Source of the DNA: a virus
Virus record (IMG/VR): IMGVR_UViG_3300042197_002404
Location: 1-64,000 of that record
DNA: 64,000 nucleotides
Direction: 5' to 3' (one strand)
Shown here in pieces: positions 1 to 7,664 of this stretch; positions within the stretch are counted from its first letter, which is position 1; each line of letters opens with the position of its first letter. A program made the position numbers and the translations under genes. The notes beneath the pieces were generated by a model. It did no database searches. It was not told where the DNA came from and saw nothing but the letters and a program-made list of their open reading frames with translations.

Positions 1-130
1 GTAATGTTCCTTGTGGATTTGTGGTTCCAATACCAACACGCTGATTTACATTATCAATTTGAATAGCAGCACCTTCTGTACCGATGCCCGTACCAAAATC
101 TGCTAGACGAGAGGCATTTGAGATTGCCAT
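1..130 (-). CDS. Tail-fibre-like protein, 5' part only (gene continues past the window edge)
   Basis: The first 43 codons of a minus-strand gene are visible, starting at an ATG at 130-128. They encode MAISNASRLADFG followed by VGIGTTNPQGTL. The VGIGT-x-x-P-x-x-x-L motif is the repeat found in many fibre proteins of this locus (for example those at 3962-4609, 22762-24294 and 27006-32870), where it opens a beta-structured fibre module. A late-type promoter lies just upstream and the preceding endonuclease gene ends in a terminator, so this is an independently transcribed late gene. Only the N-terminus can be described; length and C-terminal domains are unknown. Confidence 0.75.
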   Translation of the reverse strand, partial: MAISNASRLADFGTGIGTEGAAIQIDNVNQRVGIGTTNPQGTL

Positions 131-151
131 TATACCTTATACTTTTCTAGT

Positions 152-159
152 TATTTATT
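152..159 (-). promoter_or_regulatory. Late promoter -10 element
   Basis: Read on the minus strand, AATAAATA is followed by ACTAGAAAAG about 20 nt before the ATG at 130. This matches the T4-type late promoter (TATAAATA) and the extended form that recurs in front of other fibre genes of this window. Confidence 0.75.
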
Positions 160-164
160 CACAT

Positions 165-192
165 AAAAAAAGGAGGTCTTAAACCTCCTTTT
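165..192 (-). terminator. Intrinsic terminator after the HNH endonuclease gene
   Basis: A 10-bp perfect stem (AAAAGGAGGT / ACCTCCTTTT) with a 5-nt loop is followed on the minus strand by a T run. It begins six bases past the stop of the gene at 198-1022 and separates it from the next fibre gene. The stem is symmetric, so it could act in both directions. Confidence 0.8.
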
Positions 193-197
193 GATTC

Positions 198-1022
198 TTA
201 TTCAGCAGGTGCTTTTTGCCACTTCAATCTACCTTTCACCCATCCTTCAGGAATTGGTTGGTATTTTTTGTGTATAGTGGATTTTATACCATTGTTTATC
301 CACATTTTATTTCCTTTCAATCTACCTTTCATCCAACCTTCCGGAATTGGTTTATCTTTTTTGTGTCTAGTAGATTTTGTACCATCAGTTATCCATATTG
401 TATTTTTCATAGCAATAGAACATTTTTCTCTATTCTCTTTTGTTATTTCTTTTCCTTTATGAGTTAAACTTATTTTTTTCTTTGCTTCTTCAGTATGAGT
501 TCTTCCATAAAAGGGAGAGTTTTCTCCACCATATTTACCAATCATTTTTTCTCTTTGTTTTTGTTTACTTTCTTCTTTGTGTTTCTTACCATAAAAGTGA
601 TTGTTTTCGCCCAAACCCCTTTGTCTTAACTTTTCTATGTGCTCTGGACTAAATGGTTTCCTTTTTCTACCGATACGCATATTGATGTAATGTTCTCTTG
701 ATGTTTCATACAAATAAGAGTTTGGATATCCAATCCTCTCACGCATAATATTCATCATATGGAAAGCATAAATCATCTTTGCAGATCTATCATCATCTAT
801 TCCATATCTTTTTATAAATCCTTTCATTAAAAGAGCGTGTGCAATATAGTGCTCTCTTAGTGTTAAATAGACACATCTTTTATTTGTTCCTCCTCTATCT
901 TTTCCATAGATTGAACGAGGAAATATATGATGCTTTTCAGTCATTACTGGAGCAGTTTTTCTGTCCCATCCGCGTCTTTCTGCCTTGCGAATGAGAGACA
1001 AGTATCCCTTGAGGTAGTTCAT
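198..1022 (-). CDS. HNH homing endonuclease with NUMOD3-type DNA-binding repeats
   Basis: Predicted free-standing homing endonuclease of 274 aa. The N-terminal part holds an HNH-type core, HHIFPR at about residues 31-36 and LTLREHYIAHALL at about 53-65. Two NUMOD3-like motifs follow (G-E-N-x-x-F-Y-G-K/R-x-H, about 138-149 and 166-178); these are DNA-binding modules of homing endonucleases. The C-terminus has two copies of a W-I-x-x-G-x-K-S-T-x-H-K-K repeat ending in PIPEGW. The open frame extends seven codons upstream to a TTG, but the ATG at 1022 has AAGGA just upstream and is preferred. It sits between two fibre genes, flanked by terminators, with its own late promoter and a sequestering inverted repeat. 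Target unknown; a neighbouring fibre gene is the natural candidate. Confidence 0.85.
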   Translation of the reverse strand: MNYLKGYLSLIRKAERRGWDRKTAPVMTEKHHIFPRSIYGKDRGGTNKRCVYLTLREHYIAHALLMKGFIKRYGIDDDRSAKMIYAFHMMNIMRERIGYPNSYLYETSREHYINMRIGRKRKPFSPEHIEKLRQRGLGENNHFYGKKHKEESKQKQREKMIGKYGGENSPFYGRTHTEEAKKKISLTHKGKEITKENREKCSIAMKNTIWITDGTKSTRHKKDKPIPEGWMKGRLKGNKMWINNGIKSTIHKKYQPIPEGWVKGRLKWQKAPAE

Positions 1023-1046
1023 ATTCCTTAAAATGGGTAGCAATAA

Positions 1047-1054
1047 TATTTATA
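1047..1054 (-). promoter_or_regulatory. Late promoter of the HNH endonuclease gene
   Basis: A perfect TATAAATA on the minus strand, 25 nt before the ATG at 1022. It lies between the two arms of the 1032-1105 inverted repeat, so a late transcript would start close to the 3' arm. Confidence 0.75.
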
Positions 1055-1056
1055 TT

Positions 1057-1084
1057 AAAAAGGAGGAGCATTTCTGCCCCTCCT
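1057..1084 (-). terminator. Terminator after the 142-aa fibre-associated gene
   Basis: On the minus strand AGGAGG-x-GCA pairs with TGC-x-CCTCCT around a four-base loop, followed by five T. It lies 38 nt downstream of the stop of the gene at 1122-1550 and is one of three related GGAGGG/CCCTCC terminators in the locus. Confidence 0.8.
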
Positions 1085-1121
1085 ACCTGAAAAGTGCTAC
1101 CCATTCAGGAATAGTTATTTA

Positions 1122-1550
1122 TCACTCCTCTTCAGGTGCTGGTGGGGTTTCTAGTACCCATCCGGTGGTGTTATCTGCTTGGTATGCATCTTCGTCCCAA
1201 CGATAGAATGAGCGTGATGCAATCTCTTCTTCTGTGAGTGTAGGTGCAGGTCCTAATGGCGATTGCCAATCTGCGGTCTCCTCTTGAAGTTCCCACGATT
1301 CAAATGGGCGTGGGGGGATAAATGCGTTGAGTTCTTCTGAAAAACTGTAGCCAATCCCTGCGTATCTCACACGGAAGTTATTATTATAACTCGTCTGCTT
1401 CCAACGAGTATCAGCACCTAGGAGTTTCTTACAAAATGCAACTCCGATTTCTTCTACTTCTACTCCGTTAGCATCAGAAGTATCTTCGTTAGCAACAACG
1501 ATAACTTGTGTTACTACGTTATTTTCATCTAAGCAAGCAAAATGTGCCAT
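1122..1550 (-). CDS. Conserved fibre-locus protein, possible fibre-assembly chaperone
   Basis: 142 aa, beginning MAHFACLDENNVVTQVIVV. This is a recognisable small protein family of cyanophages and other marine phages, usually unannotated. It contains the GVAFCKKLLGADTRWKQTSYN segment and a C-terminal W-D-E-D-A-Y-Q-A-D-N-T-T-G-W-V motif, and ends in an acidic Pro/Glu tail. It is the last gene after a glycine-rich fibre (1634-3520) and before a terminator, the position where T-even and lambdoid phages often keep fibre chaperones. The chaperone role is inferred from position only; it could also be a minor virion protein. Start supported by AGGA upstream of the ATG. Confidence 0.7.
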   Translation of the reverse strand: MAHFACLDENNVVTQVIVVANEDTSDANGVEVEEIGVAFCKKLLGADTRWKQTSYNNNFRVRYAGIGYSFSEELNAFIPPRPFESWELQEETADWQSPLGPAPTLTEEEIASRSFYRWDEDAYQADNTTGWVLETPPAPEEE

Positions 1551-1584
1551 CGTTTTCCTATATGAATGATTATGAGTGTGAAAG

Positions 1585-1592
1585 TATTTATT
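1585..1592 (-). promoter_or_regulatory. Late promoter-like element
   Basis: AATAAATA on the minus strand (in the context TATAATAAATAC), 35 nt upstream of the ATG at 1550. It would let the 142-aa gene be expressed late and independently of the long glycine-rich gene upstream. Confidence 0.6.
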
Positions 1593-1633
1593 ATACTATA
1601 AGTTTATGAACCTGAAAAGTGGTTCTGGGGTAT

Positions 1634-3520
1634 TTATGAAGGATATGCAATGAGGACGATACCGGAACCGCCATTACCAACACTTGTAGTACCCTGACTA
1701 CAAGCCGCTCCAGATCCAGAGTTTTCCTGTGCCGACAATAATGCGAAAGGTTGATTTGTTGCCCCAGTACCAGCTCCACCACCACCAGGAGATCCAAAAA
1801 CATATGGTGGAGCTGGAGAGTTAACACCGCCACCAGCACCACCAGAAAAATAATATCCTCCGGTGATTACTGGTTGAGATGGGTGTCCAGCAAATCCAAT
1901 TGAAGCACTTGGATTTTGGAAAGTTGATGGAACTGCCTTTGCATATCCACCTCTACCACCTGTTCCAGAAGATCCAGCAACACCTGCATCAGTAGCACCG
2001 CCGCCGCCACCACCGGCATTTCCTGGATTACCAACATCCGCTCCATTTCCTCCAGGATTTCCTTCTGATGGTGTATATCCTCCAGAGTTTCCTGTTCCAC
2101 CAGTTCCAGACCCTGCTTGTGCTCCTCCACCACCACCAGATCCACCTGGTTGTCCATTTCTTCCACTCCAGTTTCCAGAACCACCACCAGTAGAGGAAAT
2201 GGGTCCAAATGATGATGTTCCTCCGTTTCCATCTGCACCACCACGTCCACCAGCACCAACAGTAACGGCATTTGGTCCTGGAGATATGGTTAAACCAGTT
2301 CCTGTTCTAAATCCACCAGCACCTCCACCACCAAATCCAGCACCTCCTCCACCACCAATAACAACATATTCTACAGATAAAGGTGATCCTGTTGTATTAT
2401 CAAATGTTCCTGTGCTCGTAAAGGTATGAATGGTCTTACCGCCATAATAACTGATAGCACCACCAGTTGCTTTTGCGGTTGCTGTGAGTTGTCCGATTTG
2501 ATATCTGACTACTACGATACCGGAACCACCGTTGCCACCAGGATCACCTGATCCAGCAGCTCCACCGCCTCCACCACCAGTGGAATAAGTCCCAGGTACA
2601 CCATTTGTTGCTCCAGATCCTCCTCCTGCACCACCTCCACCTGGTCCACCAGTTCCACCAGGATTAGGTCCGTCTTTTCCTCCTCCACCTCCACCAGCAT
2701 ACGTTACTGGATTTGCTGGTCCAAATGCATAAACATTCGGAAATCCATCACCACCATTACCAGCTGGTGATGGATTTCCTGCTATTGGTGAATTAGAACC
2801 TGCACCACCAGCACCACCACCTCCACCACCACCAGAAGAAATCAACGCATTATGATATCCATTTCCGCCAGGATTTCCTTGTGGTGGTGTTCTCGGAGGA
2901 CTATTTCCTCCTGCACCTGGATTACTTCCATTAGCGGGTCCTCTACCACCACCTCCACCAGAACCACCAGATCCAGCTCTTAAAGTTGTATCACTAGATG
3001 AAGAAGCACCTCCTCCACCACCCGTTGAAGTAATTTTAGTAGAATTTTCTATACCTGCTGGATTAAATACCGAATCAACGCCATTACCACCTGCGGTTGT
3101 ATTACCAGCAATTGCAGCGGCACCACCTGCACCAATAACTATACTATATGAAGAAGCACTGATTGGAATATTGGTGCTTGATCTAAATCCACCGGCACCG
3201 CCGCCGCCAGCACCACCACCCGATCCCGGGTTTCCTGATCCACCTCCACCTCCTCCAGCAACAACAAGATAATCAACAGCGGCAGGATAATCACCTAATG
3301 CACTTACAGTAAAAGTACCTGATGAAGTAAAGATGTGTGCTCTATAAACAGATGAACCATCAGTATAATCACTAATGACACCACCAGTTGCAGTAAGTCC
3401 TGTTAGTGTCACCGGTGCTGCTGCGCCGCCACCACGAACAAAAGTATTACGGAAGTACTCTAGTAAGTGCCCGTCGCTTCGGTTATTTTGTGCTGTTATC
3501 TTCGAACTTCTTGCACCCAT
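1634..3520 (-). CDS. Glycine-rich tail fibre/adhesin, two Gly-rich domains (paralogue A)
   Basis: 628 aa. After a short N-terminal segment there are two successive glycine-rich domains. Each opens with a G-T-F-x-V-(S/T) strand and a V-x-Y-(L/V)-V-(V/I)-(A/G)-G-G-G-G-G block and closes with G-G-S-G-I-V-(V/L). The domain plan resembles the Gly_rich_2-type phage domain, and long G-G-x-G-G runs recall the polyglycine sandwich of T-even gp38 adhesins; both are family comparisons, not searches. The linker between domains and the C-terminus (SGIVLIAYPS) are nearly identical to those of the fibres at 10933-13056 and 13730-15793. It lies 11 nt after its cap-like partner (3532-3939). Likely a distal host-recognition protein. 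GAGG precedes the ATG. Confidence 0.8.
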   Translation of the reverse strand: MGARSSKITAQNNRSDGHLLEYFRNTFVRGGGAAAPVTLTGLTATGGVISDYTDGSSVYRAHIFTSSGTFTVSALGDYPAAVDYLVVAGGGGGGSGNPGSGGGAGGGGAGGFRSSTNIPISASSYSIVIGAGGAAAIAGNTTAGGNGVDSVFNPAGIENSTKITSTGGGGGASSSSDTTLRAGSGGSGGGGGRGPANGSNPGAGGNSPPRTPPQGNPGGNGYHNALISSGGGGGGGAGGAGSNSPIAGNPSPAGNGGDGFPNVYAFGPANPVTYAGGGGGGKDGPNPGGTGGPGGGGAGGGSGATNGVPGTYSTGGGGGGAAGSGDPGGNGGSGIVVVRYQIGQLTATAKATGGAISYYGGKTIHTFTSTGTFDNTTGSPLSVEYVVIGGGGGAGFGGGGAGGFRTGTGLTISPGPNAVTVGAGGRGGADGNGGTSSFGPISSTGGGSGNWSGRNGQPGGSGGGGGAQAGSGTGGTGNSGGYTPSEGNPGGNGADVGNPGNAGGGGGGATDAGVAGSSGTGGRGGYAKAVPSTFQNPSASIGFAGHPSQPVITGGYYFSGGAGGGVNSPAPPYVFGSPGGGGAGTGATNQPFALLSAQENSGSGAACSQGTTSVGNGGSGIVLIAYPS

Positions 3521-3531
3521 TTCTACTTACC

Positions 3532-3939
3532 TCAGATATCAGTATCACCAAGGATTTGATAGTTTACGACACTACCAATACCGGCACCTCCAACTGTTGC
3601 TGATGGTTGCGTAACTTCTACAACAATTTTTTCTTGGTTAACCAGAACTAATGGATAGTTCATCTCAAAGAAGAAAGTTTCGTTTGCTGCTAGGTCAACT
3701 CTTGCTAATCTATATGCCGTCTGTGCTGCACCAGAAACCGCAACGCTACTTGGATAAACATAAAGTGATGAAGTACAAGTCGCAAGTCCAGTATTGTGCA
3801 TCACCACACCACGAAGATAAGTGGTTGATGCAATACCAACACCACCAGCAGTTGCAGTAGTACCAACCGTCAAGATGCCTACGGTATTGATACCAGTAAC
3901 TGCTTGAATCCCTAATAGTTTAGTTCTTTGAAGTGCCAT
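3532..3939 (-). CDS. Cap-like fibre-cassette protein (MALxRxKL subfamily)
   Basis: 135 aa, predicted mostly beta strand. It belongs to a small family in this window with proteins at 10240-10578 and 15795-16157. Shared features are the start M-A-L-x-R-x-x-L, a central strand ending in H-N/A, the motif (E/N)-x-(S/A/N)-Y-P-(L/I), and the C-terminus (L/I)-G-D-x-(E/D)-(V/I). The gene always stands directly upstream of a glycine-rich fibre gene, here by 11 nt, and directly downstream of a short module gene. It may form a collar or connector that the glycine-rich fibre attaches to; that is inference from constant gene order. No enzymatic motif is seen. Confidence 0.75.
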   Translation of the reverse strand: MALQRTKLLGIQAVTGINTVGILTVGTTATAGGVGIASTTYLRGVVMHNTGLATCTSSLYVYPSSVAVSGAAQTAYRLARVDLAANETFFFEMNYPLVLVNQEKIVVEVTQPSATVGGAGIGSVVNYQILGDTDI

Positions 3940-3958
3940 CGGTATATGCTTTTCTAGT

Positions 3959-3966
3959 TATTTAGT
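3959..3966 (-). promoter_or_regulatory. Late promoter-like element
   Basis: ACTAAATA on the minus strand followed by ACTAGAAAAG, overlapping the 3' end of the gene at 3962-4609 and 20 nt upstream of the ATG at 3939. The first two bases deviate from TATAAATA but the downstream extension is conserved. Confidence 0.55.
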
Positions 3967-4609
3967 TAAACAAAGCTGCATCAAGTTCGTTGAAACCTGC
4001 AGGGATATTGAGATTGGTAAGTGCAGAACCATCAAGTGCCGGTAATGCCCCACTTAAATTTGATGAAGGGACTGTTCCACTAAAACTTGTAGCAGTTACA
4101 ACACCAGTTACATTTACTCCATTTGGAAATGTTGGTGCTCCTGTTCCTGCTTTGTTTGTAAAGTTATCAGCACGAACTCTACCACCATTTCCTGGAAGAA
4201 CTGTAATTCCATCAGTTCCAATACCAAGAATATCAGGTACTAAGTCATCTCCATCAGCGATGATTAAGTCTGCACCTTCATCAACTGCAATATCAACATA
4301 CTGGGTATAGGCAACATTTGATGTTGATGGTGGATCAACTGTAACGGTTCCACCAATACCTAATACTGTATTGGTGTAATATATCTGCTCTCCACCATAA
4401 AGAGAACCTGCCTCTACTGCAGTTCCTAAACCTGCAGAGGTAATACCATCAAGATTTGAACCATCACCATAGAATGCAGTAGCACTTACAATACCAACAA
4501 CATCTAACTTTGCATCTGGTGTTGTACTGCCAATACCAACATTAAAGTTAGTATCAGCAGTAATGATATTTTGATTACCTAATCTTGCTAGGTTTCTTGC
4601 TCTTGTCAT
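3962..4609 (-). CDS. Modular tail-fibre protein with VGIGT and GDGSNL modules
   Basis: 215 aa. It begins MTRARNLARLGNQNI, then has VGIGSTTPDAKLDVVG at about residues 24-39 and the YGDGSNLDGI module at about 48-57. A second anchor-like segment, RVRADNFTNKAGTGAP, lies at about 144-159, followed by another G-V-V-T-A-T-S-F motif. Both module types recur in other fibre genes of the window, so this protein looks like two short fibre modules joined. It heads a cassette with the cap-like gene at 3532-3939 and the glycine-rich fibre at 1634-3520, behind a perfect late promoter. Function by family: fibre shaft or attachment part. Confidence 0.75.
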   Translation of the reverse strand: MTRARNLARLGNQNIITADTNFNVGIGSTTPDAKLDVVGIVSATAFYGDGSNLDGITSAGLGTAVEAGSLYGGEQIYYTNTVLGIGGTVTVDPPSTSNVAYTQYVDIAVDEGADLIIADGDDLVPDILGIGTDGITVLPGNGGRVRADNFTNKAGTGAPTFPNGVNVTGVVTATSFSGTVPSSNLSGALPALDGSALTNLNIPAGFNELDAALFN

Positions 4610-4625
4610 TTTATGACTTTCTAGT

Positions 4626-4633
4626 TATTTATA
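4626..4633 (-). promoter_or_regulatory. Late promoter
   Basis: Perfect TATAAATA followed by ACTAGAAAG on the minus strand, 16 nt upstream of the ATG at 4609 and just past the stop of the preceding gene. Confidence 0.8.
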
Positions 4634-4649
4634 TTATCTGTTAAATCTC

Positions 4650-5594
4650 TTAACCATATTTTTGATATCTAACAAATACACCTCCTGGTGTTCCCGGGCC
4701 ATTATAGTCTGCTGGACCTGTTCCCCCACTACTGCCATGACCAGTTCCAGCAACTCTATTAGCATCTCCAACTATTGCTAACGGATAAGCCTGACTATTT
4801 CCATTTTCTCCAGCACCACCATATCCCCAATATCCAGGCATCGTTGGAAAAGTAGTTGAGGGAACAATAGAAGGTCCAACACCAGCACCACCAAAATTTC
4901 CTGGAGGACCGCTTCCAGCACCAGTCGCACCACCGCCACCTCCTGCTTGATTTGGTCCAGCTCCAGCAGGTCCACCATTATATCCACCATAATGAGTAAG
5001 TCCAACTGGTGCGTTTGGTGAAGCTGGGTTTCCTGGTCCTGGTCCACCACTTGCTCCTCCTCCAGATCCACCTTGTCCACCACCAGGACCACCAGGTGGT
5101 CCTCCAGCACCACCTGGAGCACCGGCAGAATCTCCACCGCTTCCACCTCCACCAGCAGAATATCCATCAAAACTTGATGCTCTTGCCGGATTTCCAGAAT
5201 CTGGATATGCGGGAGTTTGGTTTCCGCAAGTAGCTGCAGAAACTGGATATGATTTTACTGTTAAAGGGTATGTTGTAGAATACTTTACAGATCCACCGCC
5301 TCCACCACCTGCCCCATCAGAACCACCACCACCAACAATCAAAACTGTCATCACACCCGGATGTGTTGCAGGAACTTGAGTTACTTGGAATGTATATGGT
5401 GTATTTCCTGCAGCATAGTCAGTGTCAGCATTTCCACTATAAGATTTTACCATAGAATGCATTACATAAGTGACATCACCATCAACAAACTCTGTTAATG
5501 TGCCTCCAGTTGCTAATACTGGAGGTAATTGTGCTGCCCCACCGCCGCCACCGGAACCAAATCCTAACTTTAACCCAGTAAAAATAGGTGCCAT
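4650..5594 (-). CDS. Glycine-rich tail fibre/adhesin, one Gly-rich domain
   Basis: 314 aa, beginning MAPIFTGLKLGFGSGGGGG. A single glycine-rich domain starts with a V-M-T-V-L-I-V-G-G-G-G strand at about residue 82. It continues through long G/S/A/P-rich turns (G-G-P-P-G-G-P-G-G-G-type runs) and ends GGVFVRYQKYG. AGGAG precedes the ATG. Unlike most other glycine-rich genes here it has no separate cap-like gene in front; its upstream neighbour at 5599-6423 is a longer module protein that may take that part. Role as receptor-binding fibre is inferred from composition and position. Confidence 0.75.
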   Translation of the reverse strand: MAPIFTGLKLGFGSGGGGGAAQLPPVLATGGTLTEFVDGDVTYVMHSMVKSYSGNADTDYAAGNTPYTFQVTQVPATHPGVMTVLIVGGGGSDGAGGGGGGSVKYSTTYPLTVKSYPVSAATCGNQTPAYPDSGNPARASSFDGYSAGGGGSGGDSAGAPGGAGGPPGGPGGGQGGSGGGASGGPGPGNPASPNAPVGLTHYGGYNGGPAGAGPNQAGGGGGATGAGSGPPGNFGGAGVGPSIVPSTTFPTMPGYWGYGGAGENGNSQAYPLAIVGDANRVAGTGHGSSGGTGPADYNGPGTPGGVFVRYQKYG

Positions 5595-5598
5595 AATA

Positions 5599-6423
5599 TC
5601 AAACTCCTATGCTACCTTGTCTAAATCCCCCGTTCTTGGTGGCATAAACTTTATAACTTGATGCTGTTGTATTTGTGCCACCGTTATAATGTACAAAGAA
5701 CGAAACAAAATCTACATCACTTGCAGTTGTTGAAAGAGTTACTGTTGTTGCAGATCCGACAAGTGCTCTTGTAGAAATACCTGCAACTGTTGCACCATCT
5801 TCATAACCAACAACAAAGCAGTTAGTTCCAATACCTGTTGCTGCTGTAGTATTACCAGTTCCTGTTGCGTTTTGAGTGAATAGAACGGTGATTGTGCTAC
5901 CGTTCTGAACACCAGTATCAGCAGGCATATTCTTGAACGAAACAATACCCACATTACCATTTGCTAAACTGTGAGTATATGTCGTTGCGTTTCTGACATC
6001 CAACTCAAGAACAACTCTACCACCACCTAAGTCATAAGTCGCACCAACTGCTACAGTTTCTACAACACCCTTGAACTTATTTGGGTCTGAATATTCAAAG
6101 CATCCAGTATCTCTTTCCCAAGTCCAAGTTTTATTCCCATCACTTCCACCGAAGACTGTAATACCTGCACCATCAGCAGTTAGATTTGATGCTGCTGAAG
6201 TTGATGCAATACCAATATTTGCATCTTCTATAACAAGATTTACTGTGTCAATTGTAGTAGTGGTTCCATTAACAGTAAAGTTACCACTTAATGTGAGATT
6301 AGTTCCAGTAGCATTTGTCGCTAATGAGTTTGCTGTAGAAGCTGTACCAGTCAACCCATAAGGAAATGTTGGAGCTCCAGTTCCTGCCCTATCTGTAAAT
6401 TGATTTGCTCTAACTCTGGACAT
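5599..6423 (-). CDS. Modular tail-fibre protein
   Basis: 274 aa. The N-terminus MSRVRANQFTDRAGTGAPTF is the anchor-like motif shared with the short module genes (xV-x-x-(I/F)-x-(N/D)-x-x-G-x-G-A-P-x-F). A T-L-S-G-N-F-T-V-N-G-T-T segment follows, then an aromatic-rich middle (KTWTWERDTGCFEY) and a C-terminal beta-rich part ending in NGGFRQGSIGV. It lies 4 nt upstream of the glycine-rich gene at 4650-5594 and has its own late promoter. No enzyme motif is seen. It probably forms the connecting or shaft part for the next fibre. Confidence 0.7.
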   Translation of the reverse strand: MSRVRANQFTDRAGTGAPTFPYGLTGTASTANSLATNATGTNLTLSGNFTVNGTTTTIDTVNLVIEDANIGIASTSAASNLTADGAGITVFGGSDGNKTWTWERDTGCFEYSDPNKFKGVVETVAVGATYDLGGGRVVLELDVRNATTYTHSLANGNVGIVSFKNMPADTGVQNGSTITVLFTQNATGTGNTTAATGIGTNCFVVGYEDGATVAGISTRALVGSATTVTLSTTASDVDFVSFFVHYNGGTNTTASSYKVYATKNGGFRQGSIGV

Positions 6424-6443
6424 TATTCTAGATACTTTCTAGT

Positions 6444-6451
6444 TATTTATT
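6444..6451 (-). promoter_or_regulatory. Late promoter
   Basis: AATAAATA followed by ACTAGAAAG on the minus strand, 20 nt upstream of the ATG at 6423, directly after the terminator of the previous gene. Confidence 0.75.
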
Positions 6452-6454
6452 CAC

Positions 6455-6478
6455 AAAAAAACCGCCATCAAAGGCGGT
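6455..6478 (-). terminator. Terminator overlapping the end of the oxygenase gene
   Basis: Minus-strand ACCGCC-TTTGAT-GGCGGT followed by a T run. The 6-bp GC stem starts inside the last codons of the gene at 6468-7025. Confidence 0.8.
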
Positions 6479-7025
6479 CTACTGATTGATGCTCTGGGAG
6501 TTTAGGTAATAAATCAAAAGAGATAATTGTTCGTTGCTTTCTTGCTTGATTGGGATGAACAAAATGTAGTGTATAAGAAGGAACGATGACTAATGTTCCC
6601 TCTTTGACATTCTGTGGATATGCAAGAGTTGTTGTATCAGTTCTTGGATCCTGCCAAGGAGCAACAAAGCACGTGGGTTGATGGATTTTGGGGTCATACT
6701 CAAGATAAAGAACTCCTGAGAATCCCCAACTCTTATGATTATGAATTGTTTGTTGGTCTCCTTGTTTATATCGTACTGCCCAACAATCAGTCATACTACA
6801 AGTTACCTGTGCTTCCTGACAGAACTCAAAGAGTTGAGGTCTGATGAGGTCTTGAAAGTAATGTAAATATGACTTCTTGTTGGTACTTCTGTCGGTCTCA
6901 AAAGTTTGGAGACTTGTGCGGATGAAGTTTTGGGCGTTTATTCTTTTGAGTAGCGACTTTTTTTTGAAGTCCCAATCGTCTATTTGGTATTGATAAGAAG
7001 GATATTCAAAGAGTGGTGCTTTCAT
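6468..7025 (-). CDS. 2-oxoglutarate/Fe(II)-dependent oxygenase-like protein
   Basis: 185 aa from the ATG at 7025. That start overlaps the stop of the endonuclease gene (ATGA) and has GGAG 9 nt upstream; a five-codon TTG extension is less likely. It resembles the TIGR02466/2OG-FeII_Oxy_5 type: C-W-A-V-R-Y, then H-N-H at about residues 95-97, G-V-L-Y-L-E-Y, a second metal-ligand region Y-T-L-H-F-V-H-P-N at about 152-159, and an Arg before I-I-S-F-D for 2-oxoglutarate binding. These enzymes hydroxylate protein or small-molecule substrates using Fe(II) and O2. The substrate is unknown; its place in the fibre locus suggests a virion or host-surface target. One of four such genes in the locus. Confidence 0.8.
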   Translation of the reverse strand: MKAPLFEYPSYQYQIDDWDFKKKSLLKRINAQNFIRTSLQTFETDRSTNKKSYLHYFQDLIRPQLFEFCQEAQVTCSMTDCWAVRYKQGDQQTIHNHKSWGFSGVLYLEYDPKIHQPTCFVAPWQDPRTDTTTLAYPQNVKEGTLVIVPSYTLHFVHPNQARKQRTIISFDLLPKLPEHQSVDRL

Positions 7026-7603
7026 TCTGGTAATCTCCAACCACGATATTCTTCTTTTTCTCCTCTCATAAGTTTATAAAAATATCCTCTTGAGAGTTTA
7101 TTATCTTTACAATAATTTTGCAAGTCTCTTATTTCTATTAATTCTCCTTCTGGATTTACAAAATGAAACGTTTTAGCGTGAGAGTTTCCAATCTTTTTCT
7201 TATGTTCTTCTGTTAGTGTTCTGTTTCTTAAAGGACTTGGTTTTCCTTTTCTTGCTTTACTTACTTTTTCTCCGTGTCCTGGTGGTTTCTTTTTTCCTTT
7301 ACCAGACTTACTCATTTTTTCTCTGGTTTCTTGTGACATTATAAGACCAGAGTTTCCTTCTCCACCATTACTTTTATTATAAAGAATACCAGTTCCCAAA
7401 TCTTTTCTACCAAAAACGGCAATCATATAGATTTCGTGTCTAAATGCTTCTTTTTCGGTGAGATTTGTTTTTAACTTTATTCTTCTATTTAATGGTGGTT
7501 TGCTACAAGGTCTGCCGTGAGGTTTGTTAATCCGATCTCCACTACCTTTTCCAATATAATAAGGAGTTCCGTCTTCACGCAGATATGCGTAAGTGTAATA
7601 CAT
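7022..7603 (-). CDS. GIY-YIG homing endonuclease with NUMOD3-type motifs
   Basis: 193 aa. The GIY-YIG nuclease domain fills about residues 1-85: YTYAY at 3-7, PYYIGKG at 14-20, an Arg in the first helix, a Glu in H-E-I-Y-M (about 57), and the closing N-G-G-E-G at 79-83. NUMOD3-like helices follow (S-Q-E-T-R-E-K-M-S, L-T-E-E-H-K-K-K-I-G), then a C-terminal basic domain. Its first 20 residues are almost the same as those of the GIY-YIG gene at 33604-34275, so the two are close relatives. It is inserted between two oxygenase genes, overlaps the next by ATGA, and has its own late promoter inside a sequestering inverted repeat. Confidence 0.9.
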   Translation of the reverse strand: MYYTYAYLREDGTPYYIGKGSGDRINKPHGRPCSKPPLNRRIKLKTNLTEKEAFRHEIYMIAVFGRKDLGTGILYNKSNGGEGNSGLIMSQETREKMSKSGKGKKKPPGHGEKVSKARKGKPSPLRNRTLTEEHKKKIGNSHAKTFHFVNPEGELIEIRDLQNYCKDNKLSRGYFYKLMRGEKEEYRGWRLPE

Positions 7604-7629
7604 TTCTTTACTGATTTGGGTTGCAGTAT

Positions 7630-7637
7630 TATTTATA
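7630..7637 (-). promoter_or_regulatory. Late promoter of the GIY-YIG gene
   Basis: Perfect TATAAATA on the minus strand, 26 nt upstream of the ATG at 7603 and just before the 3' arm of the inverted repeat. Confidence 0.75.
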
Positions 7638-7640
7638 CTA

Positions 7641-7664
7641 AAAAGGAGGGACTTTCACCCTCCT
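7641..7664 (-). terminator. Terminator after the oxygenase pair
   Basis: Minus-strand AGGAGGG and CCCTCCT pair over 7 bp around a 7-nt loop, followed by five T. Its sequence closely matches the terminators at 1057-1084 and 9117-9141. Confidence 0.8.

Larger units (their letters stand above)
1032..1105 (-). promoter_or_regulatory. Long-range inverted repeat enclosing terminator and late promoter, upstream of the HNH gene
   Basis: An 11-bp perfect inverted repeat (1095-1105 with 1032-1042; transcript arms AATGGGTAGCA and TGCTACCCATT). The 3' arm ends 9 nt before the ATG at 1022, next to the AAGGA ribosome-binding sequence. Between the arms lie a terminator hairpin and a late promoter. Read-through transcripts contain both arms and could hide the translation start; transcripts from the late promoter lack the 5' arm. 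The same layout occurs at the other two homing endonuclease genes. Confidence 0.6.

Noticed and set aside
1023-1043. Longer HNH endonuclease starting with TTG
   Set aside because: It would start inside the inverted-repeat arm with no Shine-Dalgarno; the ATG at 1022 has AAGGA upstream.
1867-2271. Second-frame minus-strand frames in glycine-rich genes rich in Val, Leu and Glu
   Set aside because: Frame-shifted readings of repetitive GGT/GGA codons; composition is an artefact and starts are internal.
2199-2429. Plus-strand open frames rich in proline opposite the glycine-rich fibres (also 9191-9403, 10949-11182, 13845-14420)
   Set aside because: They are the antisense of Gly codons (GGN read as NCC). 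No ribosome-binding site or family resemblance, and they lie wholly inside well-supported minus-strand genes.
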